This document shows, piece by piece, positions 20,257 through 30,529 of a DNA stretch of 64,000 nucleotides. The stretch is from Deltaproteobacteria bacterium HGW-Deltaproteobacteria-19. GTDB taxonomy: Bacteria > Desulfobacterota > Syntrophia > Syntrophales > PHBD01. The stretch's first letter is position 1. Each line of letters begins with the position of its first letter. The position numbers were made by a program, and so were the translations under genes. The stretch is taken from the NCBI GenBank assembly GCA_002841865.1, contig PHBD01000001.1:1-64000 (forward strand). Direction: 5' to 3'. The notes under the pieces were generated by a model, which saw only the letters and a program-made list of their open reading frames with translations, did no database searches and was not told the DNA's origin.

Positions 20257-21591
20257 ATGGACTGGAAGGAAGAGTACAAGCAAAAATCGACAAGCCTGGC
20301 CGGTGCGGCCGCCCAGATCCGGAACAATGACTTTGTGGGGATCGGACTGGCCGTCGGTTCCTGTTCCCCGGCCATGTTCGACGCCATCCTGGACCGGGGG
20401 AAAGAGCTGAAAGGGGTGCGGATCTGCGATTCCGTCGCCGTCCGTCCTTCGAGGCTCTACGACCTCGAGTTCATGAAAGGCCTGGACGGCCACATCAACT
20501 TCGACCCGTCCTTCGGAACGGGAGCCAGCCGGAAAATCATCGAGTCCCGCCTGCCGGATTACCTTCCCCTCATGAGCTCCGAGGGCGGCGACAAGTATGC
20601 GAAGCGCTCCGACGTCTTCATCTGCATGACGACGCCGCCCAATTCCCAGGGGTTCATCAATCTCGGCCTCACGAACTTTTACACCATGGAGGCCATCCGG
20701 AAGGGGCGCGCGGAAGGGAAGCTGCGGCTGGCGATCGCCGAAGTCAACGACCAGATGCCGACGATCTACGGCAACAACTGGATGAATGTCTCCGAGTTCG
20801 ACGTCTTCGTGGAGAACTCGACACCCATCCCCAAGGTCGGCCGGGCCACGCCGGGGGAGCGGGAGAAGAAGATCGGGGATTATGCCCTGGAGCTGCTCAA
20901 GAACGGCGACACGATCCAGATGGGCATCGGCGCCATCCCGGAGGCCGTCGTGGCGGGCCTGGAAGGCAAGCACGACCTGGGCGTCCTGACGGAGATGTTC
21001 CCCATCGGCCTGCCGCAGCTCGTGGAAAAGGGCATTGTGACGAACGCGAAGAAGCCCTTCCACAAGGGCGTCACCGTAGCGACCTTCTGTATGGGCGACC
21101 AGTCCATGTACGACTACGTCCACGAGAACCCCGTCTGCGAGTTCTACCCGTCCTCCTACACCAACAGCCCCGCCTTCATCGCCCAGCATCCCAACATGGT
21201 CGCCATGAACATGGCCATGATGGTGGACATGAGCGGCCAGATCGCCTCGGAGGGAATCGGCCACCGCATGGTGAGCGGCGTCGGCGGGCAGCTCGACTTC
21301 ATGGTGGGCACCTTCTATTCCGAGGGAGGCCGGGGGATCACCATGCTCTACTCGTCCCGGAAGCTGAAGGACGGCTCGTTCGTCTCGGCGATCATGCCGG
21401 AGCTGCCCCCCGGCACGCCCGTCAGCGTCCCGAGGTTCTACGCCCAGTACGTCGTGACGGAGTACGGCATCGCCGATATCCGCTACAAGACGAGGCGCGA
21501 GCGGGGCGAGGCCCTGATCAACATCGCCCATCCCGACCTGCGCGGTGAGCTGCGGAACAGCCTGAAGAAGAATTTCTACATGAGCAAATAA
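20257..21591 (+). CDS. Acetyl-CoA hydrolase/CoA-transferase family protein, paralogue 2
   Basis: 444 residues, colinear with the gene at 12274 and identical over long stretches (HINFDPSFGT, PIPKVGRATPGE, GVGGQLDF, TEYGIADIRYKTRRERGEAL). It likely moves CoA between an acyl-CoA made or used by the operon and acetate. The ATG follows AAAGGAGGGAGT, one of the strongest ribosome sites here; a longer in-frame extension upstream has no counterpart in the paralogue and contains the sigma-54 promoter. It is first of four same-strand genes: CoA-transferase, SDR, thiolase, acyl-CoA dehydrogenase. Confidence 0.9.
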   Translation: MDWKEEYKQKSTSLAGAAAQIRNNDFVGIGLAVGSCSPAMFDAILDRGKELKGVRICDSVAVRPSRLYDLEFMKGLDGHINFDPSFGTGASRKIIESRLPDYLPLMSSEGGDKYAKRSDVFICMTTPPNSQGFINLGLTNFYTMEAIRKGRAEGKLRLAIAEVNDQMPTIYGNNWMNVSEFDVFVENSTPIPKVGRATPGEREKKIGDYALELLKNGDTIQMGIGAIPEAVVAGLEGKHDLGVLTEMFPIGLPQLVEKGIVTNAKKPFHKGVTVATFCMGDQSMYDYVHENPVCEFYPSSYTNSPAFIAQHPNMVAMNMAMMVDMSGQIASEGIGHRMVSGVGGQLDFMVGTFYSEGGRGITMLYSSRKLKDGSFVSAIMPELPPGTPVSVPRFYAQYVVTEYGIADIRYKTRRERGEALINIAHPDLRGELRNSLKKNFYMSK

Positions 21592-21613
21592 AGAGGGAAG
21601 AAAGGAGAAACCC

Positions 21614-22381
21614 GTGAACCTGAAGGAAATCAAGGCAGTGGTTACCGGCGGAGCGTCGGGACTGGGGGAAGCGTGCGTCCGCATGATCGTCGCAGGGGGC
21701 GGCAAGGCCGCAATCTTCGACCTGCAGCAGGACCGGGCGGAAAAGCTGATCGCCGAACTGGGAGGCAATGTCATCTTCTGCTCCACGGACGTGACCAACG
21801 AAGAAAGTGTGCAGGCCGCCGTCGCGAAGACGATGGCCGCCTTCGGCGGGATCAACGCCGCCATCAACTGCGCCGGCGTGGGCGATCCCGCGAAGCTCCT
21901 CTCCAAGAAAGGCCCCATGGCGCTCTCGTTCTTCAACCGGGTCGTGCAGATCAACCTGGTGGGAACCTTTAATGTGATCCGACTGGCTGTCGAGCAGATG
22001 GTCAAGAACGAGCCCGGCAAGGATGGCGAGAAGGGGGTCGTCATCAACACGGCATCGGCCGCGGCCTTCGACGGCCAGATCGGCCAGCCGGCCTACAGCG
22101 CCTCCAAGGCGGGTGTCGTCGGCATGACCCTGCCCCTGGCCCGGGAATGCGCCGGTTACGGCGTTCGCGTCATGACGATCGCCCCGGGGCTCTTCAATAC
22201 GCCGATGCTGGCGATCCTGCCGCAGGCCGCCCGCGATGCGCTGGGGGCGATGGTTCCATTTCCGTCGCGGCTCGGCGAGCCCTCGGAGTTCGCCATGCTG
22301 TGCCGGCAGATCATCGAGAATCCGATGCTGAACGGCGAAGTGATCCGCCTGGACGGCGCGATCCGGATGGCCGCGAAATAG
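21614..22381 (+). CDS. Short-chain 3-hydroxyacyl-CoA dehydrogenase (SDR)
   Basis: 255 residues with the classical SDR layout: TGGASGLG cofactor loop, FDLQ acidic residue choosing NAD, NCAGVG, catalytic Ser in NTASAAAFDG and YSASK. GQIGQPAYSASKAGVVGMTLPLAREC and APGLFNTPML closely follow type 10 17-beta-hydroxysteroid (3-hydroxyacyl-CoA) dehydrogenases. It oxidises a 3-hydroxyacyl-CoA to the 3-ketoacyl-CoA for the thiolase downstream. It begins 22 bases after the CoA-transferase stop, behind AAAGGAGAAACCC. Confidence 0.88.
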   Translation: MNLKEIKAVVTGGASGLGEACVRMIVAGGGKAAIFDLQQDRAEKLIAELGGNVIFCSTDVTNEESVQAAVAKTMAAFGGINAAINCAGVGDPAKLLSKKGPMALSFFNRVVQINLVGTFNVIRLAVEQMVKNEPGKDGEKGVVINTASAAAFDGQIGQPAYSASKAGVVGMTLPLARECAGYGVRVMTIAPGLFNTPMLAILPQAARDALGAMVPFPSRLGEPSEFAMLCRQIIENPMLNGEVIRLDGAIRMAAK

Positions 22382-22430
22382 GAAGAAAGATCGAAGGGGT
22401 GTCTTTGACGTTAAAAAAGGAGAAAACAGA

Positions 22431-23648
<1,218 letters not shown>

Positions 23649-23746
23649 GCATCCCCGGGCAAGCGGTCCCCGGGGAATGCCGGGGGCCGCGGCAACGACG
23701 GTCGTTCTTGCATTCAGGCGTTATCTAATAACGAAAGGGGAATCGA

Positions 23747-24895
23747 ATGACGCAGAAGATTTTTCAGGAAGAGCACGAGATTTTCCGGGATACCTTCAAG
23801 AAATTCCTGGCGAAGGAAGTGATTCCATACCTGGAGGAATGGGAAGAGGCAGGCATCGTCCCCAAGGCGGTGTGGAAGAAGATGGGCGAGAACGGTTTCC
23901 TCTGCCCCTGGCTGGAAGAGGAGTACGGCGGCGCCGGCGGCGGATTCGAATACTCCGTCATCATCAATGAAGAGCTGTCCTACATCGGCGCCCACGGCCT
24001 CCTGGCGGGCCTCCACAGCGACATCATCGTTCCCTACATCCACACCTTCGGGAACGAGGAGCAGAAGCAGAAATGGCTCCCCGGCTGCGCCTCCGGGGAC
24101 ATCATCACCGCCGTCGCCATGACGGAGCCGGGCACCGGCTCGGACCTGGCCTCGATCCGCACCACCGCCGTCCGGGACGGCGATCACTACGTCATCAACG
24201 GGGCGAAGACCACCTTCATCTCCATCGGCATCCACTGCGACCTCGTCATCGTGGCGGCCAAGACGGACACGAAGGCCAGTCCGCCCTTCAAGGGCATCAG
24301 CCTGATCTGTGTGGAGGACGGCACCCCCGGCTTCACCCGGGGACGGAAGCTGAAGAAGATGGGTTTCCACAGCCAGGACACGGCGGAGCTGAACTTCGAG
24401 GACTGCCGGGTGCCCGTCGGGAACCTCCTGGGGAAGGAAGGGCAGGGGTTCTACTACCTGATGCAGAAGCTCCAGGGGGAGCGGCTGGTGGTGAGCATCA
24501 TGGCGCAGGCCATGGCCGAGGCGATGCTGGACATGACGGTCAAGTACTGCAAAGAGCGGACGATCTTCGGGAAGCCCGTCAGCTCGTTCCAGCACAACAC
24601 CTTCAAGATCGTGGAGATGGCCACGGAGGTCGAGATCGGCCGGACCTTCCTGAACTCCCTGATCGCCGACTTCATCGCCAAGAAGGACATCGTCAAGCAG
24701 GTCTCCATGGCCAAATACTGGATCTCCGAGATGGCCAACCGGGTGGCCTACGACTGCGTCCAGCTCCACGGCGGATACGGCTACATGGAGGAATACCCCA
24801 TCTGCCGCTTCGCCCGGGACGTGCGCGTCATCCCCATCTTCGCCGGCACCACGGAAGTCATGAAGGTGATCGTCGGCCGGATGATGGGTCTTTGA
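23747..24895 (+). CDS. Acyl-CoA dehydrogenase (helix-G glutamate type)
   Basis: 382 residues. AMTEPGTGSDLAS, INGAKTTFISIG, KKMGFHSQDTAEL, LLGKEGQGFYYLMQ and the C-terminal LHGGYGYMEEYPICRFARD are typical. The C-terminal position of the usual base reads FAGTTEV, so no glutamate is there. Instead GERLVVS carries a glutamate where isovaleryl-CoA and long-chain dehydrogenases have theirs. It closes the sigma-54 operon and probably oxidises a branched or long acyl-CoA. A GC-rich hairpin separates it from the convergent TetR gene. Confidence 0.9.
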   Translation: MTQKIFQEEHEIFRDTFKKFLAKEVIPYLEEWEEAGIVPKAVWKKMGENGFLCPWLEEEYGGAGGGFEYSVIINEELSYIGAHGLLAGLHSDIIVPYIHTFGNEEQKQKWLPGCASGDIITAVAMTEPGTGSDLASIRTTAVRDGDHYVINGAKTTFISIGIHCDLVIVAAKTDTKASPPFKGISLICVEDGTPGFTRGRKLKKMGFHSQDTAELNFEDCRVPVGNLLGKEGQGFYYLMQKLQGERLVVSIMAQAMAEAMLDMTVKYCKERTIFGKPVSSFQHNTFKIVEMATEVEIGRTFLNSLIADFIAKKDIVKQVSMAKYWISEMANRVAYDCVQLHGGYGYMEEYPICRFARDVRVIPIFAGTTEVMKVIVGRMMGL

Positions 24896-24935
24896 GAACA
24901 GCCCCCCACAAGCATTAAAACAGCATCCCCCCACT

Positions 24936-24972
24936 CCGGGTGTTCCGTGAACGTTCCGAACGGAGCACCCGG
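24936..24972. terminator. Bidirectional hairpin between convergent genes
   Basis: CCGGGTGTTCCGT and ACGGAGCACCCGG form a 13-bp stem (one mismatch) around a short loop. There is no T run, so termination would rest on the stem alone. Confidence 0.5.
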
Positions 24973-24983
24973 CCCCACCCTTC

Positions 24984-25595
24984 TTATTTCCTGGAATCGC
25001 TGAAGCCCCGATCGATCATCCGGCCGACGTTCAGCATGTGCTGTTTCACTTCTTCGGGCGTGCGGCCGGGGTAGTTCCGGAAGGTGATCAGGACCCCGTT
25101 CAGGGCCGCGAAGAAAGCATGGGAGAGGGGCCGCACGGGCTCCGGCTTCTTCAATTTCCGGAAAAGCCTGTCGAACTGGTCGAAGAACCGGCGCTCCGCC
25201 GCGTTGATCTTCTCGACTTTCTCCGCGGAAAGCTCGCCGTCGAGCATGAAGTGGGTCAGCATTCTCAGGTACTGGTCGTTGTCGATGCAATAGGAGAGAA
25301 AGGCGTCGCTGATCTTCGCGATGTCCGGCGTCTCGCTCTCGTCGATGAGCCGCTCGATGACCCCGCCGATTTCCTCGGCGCCCCGGATGAAAGCCTCCAC
25401 GAAGATCGACTGCTGGTCCGGGAAATACCGGTAGATCAAGGCGTGCGAGATGCCCGCCTCCTGGGCGATGTCCCGGATGCTGACCCTGTGGAAGGGCTTC
25501 ACGGCGAACACGCGCTCCGCGGCCTCAACGATCAGCTCCCGGCGGGCAAGGATCGCCTCGCTCTTGAGATCGGCAAACGTGGTGTTCTCTTCCAT
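24984..25595 (-). CDS. TetR-family repressor
   Basis: 203 residues. The N-terminal HTH (VSIRDIAQEAGISHALIYRYF, about 38-58) is a standard TetR DNA-binding domain, and the remainder is the helical ligand domain. It is divergent from the enoyl-CoA hydratase/isomerase operon, and a perfect palindrome in the shared 244-bp gap overlaps that operon's -10 box. By analogy with FadR/PsrA/AcuR-type TetR proteins, it probably releases DNA on binding an acyl-CoA; this is inference. Confidence 0.88.
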   Translation of the reverse strand: MEENTTFADLKSEAILARRELIVEAAERVFAVKPFHRVSIRDIAQEAGISHALIYRYFPDQQSIFVEAFIRGAEEIGGVIERLIDESETPDIAKISDAFLSYCIDNDQYLRMLTHFMLDGELSAEKVEKINAAERRFFDQFDRLFRKLKKPEPVRPLSHAFFAALNGVLITFRNYPGRTPEEVKQHMLNVGRMIDRGFSDSRK

Positions 25596-25733
25596 GGGGT
25601 TCCTCTCTTCCCGGTCCTGACGTCGGGACGAAAACCGCCTTCAACCTATCGCGATGACGGACGATATGTCCACCGGAAGGAGTCGATTCCGGGGCGGATC
25701 CTGAAAACGACGGCTTCCGGCGACGAAAAAGGC

Positions 25734-25762
25734 TTGCTTTCCTGTCGTGTGTTCTCTACTGT
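25734..25762 (+). promoter_or_regulatory. Sigma-70 promoter of the hydratase/synthetase/dehydrogenase operon
   Basis: TTGCTT at 25734-25739 and TACTGT at 25757-25762 are 17 bases apart, and the -10 box overlaps the TetR palindrome. Confidence 0.55.
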
Positions 25763-25775
25763 AACCAGTGGTTAC
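25761..25775. promoter_or_regulatory. TetR operator palindrome
   Basis: GTAACCAGTGGTTAC is a perfect inverted repeat with one central base, located in the intergenic gap between the divergent TetR gene and the operon it probably controls. Confidence 0.7.
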
Positions 25776-25839
25776 ACGCCTGTCAATCTGCTTTTCAGCA
25801 GGCCGGACTGTTCATTCATCTCAAAAGGGGGGAGATCCT

Positions 25840-26607
25840 ATGGAAAAGACCGTCCTTGTCGATGTCCGGAACCGTGTCTGCACCCTGACCCTGAACCGTC
25901 CCGACGTGATGAACGCTTTCAGCGAACAGATGCTCGACGACTTCCAGGAGGCCCTCGACCGCATCGGCCGGGACGAGGACGTGAACGTGATCGTCCTTCA
26001 GGGCGCCGGCGGCAACTTCTCGTCGGGGGCGGAGCTCTCGCCACGCAACTACTCGCTGAGCCACGACGACCTGCACGAGATCATGAAGCGCCTCGGCCGG
26101 TGGGTGCAGACCGTCCGGGAACTGAGGCAGCCCGTCATCAGCAAGGTGCGGGGGATGGCCGTGGGCGGAGGCGCCAACCTCGCCCTGTCCGGCGATTTCG
26201 TCCTGGCGGCTCACGAGGCGAAGTTCATCCAGCCGTTCATTCACATCGGGCTGATGACGGACCTGGGGGGGACGTATTTCCTGCCCCGGCTGGTCGGGCT
26301 GGCCAAGGCCCGGGAGCTGGCCATGCTGGGAGACAGGCTCAGCGGCCGGGACGCCGCCTCCATCGGCCTGATCTACAAGTCCCTGCCGGATGAGGAGCTC
26401 GACGGGGCGGTTACCGCCCTGGCCGGGACGCTGGCACGGAAAGCCCCCACCGCCATGACCCTGATCAAGAAGGGGCTGGACAAGAGCCACGACATGTCCC
26501 TGGAGGAGGTCCTGGCCTGGGAGGCCGAGAGGCAGACGGAGCGGATCCGGAGCACTGAGCACCAGGAGGCCGTGATCAAATTCATCCAGTCAAGGAGCAA
26601 AAAATAA
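25840..26607 (+). CDS. Enoyl-CoA hydratase/isomerase, PaaG-like
   Basis: 255 residues of crotonase fold. The oxyanion-hole segments (NFSSGAEL and VRGMAVGGGANLALSGDF) are present. The two glutamates of true enoyl-CoA hydratases are absent (GGGAN and QPFIH in their places), while an aspartate occurs in GLMTDLGGTYFLPRLVG (Asp141), the position of the catalytic acid in PaaG-like ring- or double-bond isomerases. An isomerase is therefore more likely than a hydratase. The start follows AAGGGGGGAGATCCT. First gene of the TetR-controlled operon. Confidence 0.82.
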   Translation: MEKTVLVDVRNRVCTLTLNRPDVMNAFSEQMLDDFQEALDRIGRDEDVNVIVLQGAGGNFSSGAELSPRNYSLSHDDLHEIMKRLGRWVQTVRELRQPVISKVRGMAVGGGANLALSGDFVLAAHEAKFIQPFIHIGLMTDLGGTYFLPRLVGLAKARELAMLGDRLSGRDAASIGLIYKSLPDEELDGAVTALAGTLARKAPTAMTLIKKGLDKSHDMSLEEVLAWEAERQTERIRSTEHQEAVIKFIQSRSKK

Positions 26608-26702
26608 TCCCAGATCGATAACGTATACAGCGAGCGTCGAACGAAGACAGAGTTGTTTTCGTCCGCCGGGCATTGCCATGAACAGAATAAGGAGGGGTGT
26701 CT

Positions 26703-28379
26703 ATGAGTGATGTTTACGCGGAAAAGCCATGGTTGAAGAGTTATGACAGGAATGTCCCCCCGTCGTTGAAGTATGAGGACAGGACATTCGCGGAACAGTT
26801 CAGGGTCGTGGCCGACCGGTACCCGGACAAGACGGCCCTGCATTACATGGGGAAATCCATCACCTATCGCGAGATCGACCTCCTGTCCAACCGGCTCGCC
26901 CGGTATTTCCAGAAGATCGGCCTGAAGCCCGACGACGTCGTGGGGCTTCACCTGCCGAACCTCCCGGCCCATTTCATCGCCATCATCGCCGTGCAGAAGG
27001 CGGGTTGCGTCTCCACCGGCCTGAGCCCGCTCCTGACGCCCCACGAGATGGAGCACCACCTGAACGATTCGCGGGCCAAGGCCGTGATCACCGTGGACCT
27101 CCTGTTCGACAAGGTCGCGGAGGTGGCCGATAAGGCCCCGTTCAAGAGCGTCCTCGTCACCGAGGTCGCCGATTTCCTCCCTGGCGTGAAGAAGGTGCTG
27201 GGGAAGCTCCTGAAGAAGATCCCCACGGCGCCGATCGGCCCCCTGCCGGGCAAGACGGTTGTCCGGTTCATGGAGGCCGTCGATTCGATGCCGGCCGACC
27301 CGGTGGCCGTCCGTCGCACCATGGACGACACCATCTTCATGATGTACACCGGCGGGACCACGGGACAGTCCAGGGGCGCGGTCCTGACCCAGCGCAGCTA
27401 CATGTACAACCGCCAGCAGCTCCTGACGTGGATCGACATCCGGCCCGACGACATCGCCCTGTCGGCCTTCCCCCTGTTCCACATCGCCGGCCTGACCCTG
27501 GGCGGCGTCTCGATCACCTCGGGCATCACGCAGGTCTGCGTGCCCAATCCCCGGGACTCCAATTTCATGATCCAGGCGCTGAAGGCCTACAGGCCCACGT
27601 TCATGACCCACGTTCCCACGGTCTATTTCGAGCTCATCAAGAATCCAGAGTTCAGGAAGGTCGACATGAGCGGGCTCAAGTTCTGCCTGAGCGTGGCCGC
27701 CCCCTTCCCGGGGGAGAAGATCCGGGAGTTGGAGAACATCGTCGGGGAGAACAAGCTGATCGAGCTCTACGGGATGACCGAATCGATGGTCACCTGCTTC
27801 AATCCCCGCTACGGGAAGAAGAAGCCCTCCTCCATCGGCATCCCCATGTCCGACACGGAGTTCAAGCTCGTCGATCCCGAGACGGGTCAGCTCGCAAAGC
27901 CGGGCGAGCCGGGGGAAATCATCATCCGCGGCCCCCAAATCATGACGGGCTACTACATGAATCCGGAAGAAACCGCCCGCACCCTCCGGGACGGCTGGAT
28001 ATACACGGGTGACATCGCGACCATGGACGAGGATGGGTATTTCTACATCGTGGACCGCGTGAAGGACATGGTCATCGTCTCCGGCTTCAAGGTCTTCACC
28101 CGGGAGCTGGATGATCTCTTGGCCCTGCATCCCGACGTCGAGATGGCAGCGGCCATCGGCATCCCCGATCCGTCGCGCCCGGGGTCCGAGCGCGTCGCCC
28201 TGGCGGTCATGCTGAAGCCCGGCATTGAGAAGACCGACGCCGAGAAGGAGAAGATCCTGAATTTCCTGAAGGAGAACGTGGCGCCGTACAAGGTGCCGAA
28301 GGTCATCCAGTTCATGGACCAGCTTCCCCTGAGCGGCGTCGGCAAGATCCTCAAGCGGGAGCTGAGGACCATGATGTAG
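26703..28379 (+). CDS. Acyl-CoA synthetase (AMP-binding)
   Basis: 558 residues. P-loop MMYTGGTTGQSRGAVLTQ, YGMTES, GWIYTGDIATMDEDGYFYIVDR and the C-terminal lysine in GVGKILKRELR are all intact. It activates a carboxylic acid to its CoA ester, most likely the substrate of the dehydrogenase downstream. The ATG at 26703 is best placed after GGAGGGG; a GTG two codons upstream overlaps that site. It lies about 95 bases after the isomerase gene. Confidence 0.9.
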   Translation: MSDVYAEKPWLKSYDRNVPPSLKYEDRTFAEQFRVVADRYPDKTALHYMGKSITYREIDLLSNRLARYFQKIGLKPDDVVGLHLPNLPAHFIAIIAVQKAGCVSTGLSPLLTPHEMEHHLNDSRAKAVITVDLLFDKVAEVADKAPFKSVLVTEVADFLPGVKKVLGKLLKKIPTAPIGPLPGKTVVRFMEAVDSMPADPVAVRRTMDDTIFMMYTGGTTGQSRGAVLTQRSYMYNRQQLLTWIDIRPDDIALSAFPLFHIAGLTLGGVSITSGITQVCVPNPRDSNFMIQALKAYRPTFMTHVPTVYFELIKNPEFRKVDMSGLKFCLSVAAPFPGEKIRELENIVGENKLIELYGMTESMVTCFNPRYGKKKPSSIGIPMSDTEFKLVDPETGQLAKPGEPGEIIIRGPQIMTGYYMNPEETARTLRDGWIYTGDIATMDEDGYFYIVDRVKDMVIVSGFKVFTRELDDLLALHPDVEMAAAIGIPDPSRPGSERVALAVMLKPGIEKTDAEKEKILNFLKENVAPYKVPKVIQFMDQLPLSGVGKILKRELRTMM

Positions 28380-28432
28380 GGCGGATCGACCAGGACCTTC
28401 CAGAACGACAAAAACAAGGAGAATCAACGACG

Positions 28433-30298
28433 ATGGGCAGCCTGATTTGCGACGAAAGAGACCAGAAATTCGTGATGTATGAAATGCTCAAGATAGAGAA
28501 CCTGTTCAAGACGGAGCACTTCGGCGACTATTCCCGCGACATGTGCGACATGGTCCTGGACGGGGCGAGGAAGATGGCGGAGGAGGTCGTCTTCCCGGTC
28601 CTGGTCGAGGGCGACCGGGAAGGGTGCCGCGTCGAGAACGGCAACGTCCTCGTTCCGAAGTGCTTCCACCGCAATTTCCGCATCTTCCGGGAGGGCGGCT
28701 GGACGACCGTCAGCGTGTCCCCCGAGGCCGGCGGCCAGGGATTCCCCCTCATCATCGGCATGATGACCGAGGAGTGGTTCATGCACAACTTCAGCCTCGT
28801 CGGCTACGCCTTCCTGACCGCCGGGGCCGCCCACCTGATCGAGGCGTACGGCACGGAGGCCCAGAAGCGCAAATACATGCAGAAGATGTACGAGTGCGTG
28901 TGGGGCGGCAACATGTGCCTGACGGAACCCGGCGCCGGGACCGACCTCAGCAACATCCGGACGAAGGCCATCCGGCAGCCCGACGGCACGTTCCTCCTGG
29001 AGGGGACGAAGCAGTTCATCACCGGCGGGGACCAGGACCTGACGGAAAACGTCATCAGCCCCGTGCTGGCGCGGATCGAGGGCGATCCCCCGGGGACGGA
29101 GGGCATCTCCATCTTCCTGGTGCCCAAGTACATCGTCAACGATGACGGCTCCCTGGGGAGGCGCAACGACTACACCATCCCCGGTATCGAGCACAAGATC
29201 GGGCTGAACGGGAGCGCCACCTGCCAGATGAGCTTCGGCGAGAACGGGGCCTGCTACGCCGAGCTCCTGGGGGAGGAGCGGCAGGGGATCCGGATCATGT
29301 TCCAGATGATGAACGAGGCCCGGATCTTCGTGGCCGTCGAGTCCCTGGGCAGCGCCTCCATCGCCTACCTGCACGCCCTCGCCTATGCGAAGGAGCGCCT
29401 CCAGGGGTCCGCCCTGGAGGAGATGAAAAACCCCCTGGCCCCGAGGGTGCCGATCATCCGCCATCCCGACGTCCGGCGGATGCTCCTGTGGATGAAGGCC
29501 CACGTGGAAGGCATGCGGGCGCTCTCCTATTACACGGCCTGGTGCGTCGACGTCATGGAGAGCACCGCCGACGCCGCCGTGAAAGACACCTGTCGCGGCA
29601 TCATCGAGGTGCTGACGCCCGTCTGCAAGGCCTACTGCTCGGACCTGGCCTTCCGGATCTGCGAGACGGCCATCCAGGTGTACGGCGGGTACGGCTGCTG
29701 CAACGAGTATCCCGTCGAGCAGTTCCTCCGCGACGTGAAGCCGACCTCCATCTACGAGGGCGCCAACGGCATCCAGGCCCTCGACCTGGTGGGGCGGAAG
29801 CTCGGCATGAAGAAGGGCCTCTACTTCATGAAGCTCCTGGGGGAGATGCAGAAGACGATCCAGGAGTGCGCTGCCGCAAAGGGGGTAGGGGACCTGGCCG
29901 CGGACGTGCAGGAGGCCGCCAACACCCTGGCCGAGGCGGGCATGTTCTTCGCGGGCAGCGCCTCCAGCGGGAAATTCATGATCCCCGTCTCGAACGCCTA
30001 CACGTTCCTCACCATGATGGGAAAGGCCGTCTTCGGATGGCTCCTGCTCTGGCAGGCCCGCGTGGCCCGGGAGGCCCTCGAGAAGATCTGCGCGCAGAAG
30101 GGAGTCGATGCGGACGACAAGGCCGCCCTGAAAGCGCTTTCTGCGGAAGACTCGGAAGCCGCCTTCTACACCGGGAAAATCGCCGCCTGCCGCTATTTCA
30201 TCAAGCACATCCTCCCGGAAGTCGCCGCCGGCATGAAGGCCATCAAGAGCGAGGACCTCTCCCCGATCGACATCCCGGACGAGGGGTTTGCGGTTTAG
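28433..30298 (+). CDS. Long acyl-CoA dehydrogenase with C-terminal extension (DmdC-like)
   Basis: 621 residues, far longer than the usual 380 and matching the DmdC/AcdA-like group with an acetyl-CoA-dehydrogenase-type C-terminal domain. NMCLTEPGAGTDLSNI, GTKQFITGGDQDL, KIGLNGSATCQM, YGGYGCCNEYPVEQFLRD and SIYEGANGIQALDL, which supplies the catalytic glutamate, are present. About 150 helical residues follow. It oxidises a 2,3-saturated acyl-CoA; methylthiopropionyl-CoA is the known DmdC substrate but need not be this one. Last gene of the TetR operon, followed by a strong hairpin. Confidence 0.88.
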   Translation: MGSLICDERDQKFVMYEMLKIENLFKTEHFGDYSRDMCDMVLDGARKMAEEVVFPVLVEGDREGCRVENGNVLVPKCFHRNFRIFREGGWTTVSVSPEAGGQGFPLIIGMMTEEWFMHNFSLVGYAFLTAGAAHLIEAYGTEAQKRKYMQKMYECVWGGNMCLTEPGAGTDLSNIRTKAIRQPDGTFLLEGTKQFITGGDQDLTENVISPVLARIEGDPPGTEGISIFLVPKYIVNDDGSLGRRNDYTIPGIEHKIGLNGSATCQMSFGENGACYAELLGEERQGIRIMFQMMNEARIFVAVESLGSASIAYLHALAYAKERLQGSALEEMKNPLAPRVPIIRHPDVRRMLLWMKAHVEGMRALSYYTAWCVDVMESTADAAVKDTCRGIIEVLTPVCKAYCSDLAFRICETAIQVYGGYGCCNEYPVEQFLRDVKPTSIYEGANGIQALDLVGRKLGMKKGLYFMKLLGEMQKTIQECAAAKGVGDLAADVQEAANTLAEAGMFFAGSASSGKFMIPVSNAYTFLTMMGKAVFGWLLLWQARVAREALEKICAQKGVDADDKAALKALSAEDSEAAFYTGKIAACRYFIKHILPEVAAGMKAIKSEDLSPIDIPDEGFAV

Positions 30299-30330
30299 TT
30301 CAAGAAGCCAAGATCGGAAACCTGTCCGAA

Positions 30331-30370
30331 GGGCTGGGTCGACAAGGCATATCCGATGTCGGCCCAGCCC
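30331..30370 (+). terminator. Hairpin after the DmdC-like gene
   Basis: GGGCTGGGTCGACA and TGTCGGCCCAGCCC pair over 14 bp (one wobble) around a 12-base loop. No T run follows, so it may slow rather than end transcription. Confidence 0.5.
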
Positions 30371-30496
30371 CGGATATTCCAATTCCTGTTTCCACGCACT
30401 GAATCCAGCATTACTTCCTGTCAAATTCACAAAACAAATCCTTATTCGATTATGGTTATAAATAGCATGATATTATCAGGTTGCCGCTCAAAACGC

Positions 30497-30524
30497 TTGA
30501 CTTCTCCGTTTCAAGCGATATAGT
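30497..30524 (+). promoter_or_regulatory. Sigma-70 promoter of small RNA copy C
   Basis: TTGACT (30497-30502), 16 bases, TATAGT (30519-30524). The promoter sequence, including the following GACC, is almost identical to that of copy B. Confidence 0.75.
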
Positions 30525-30529
30525 GACCT

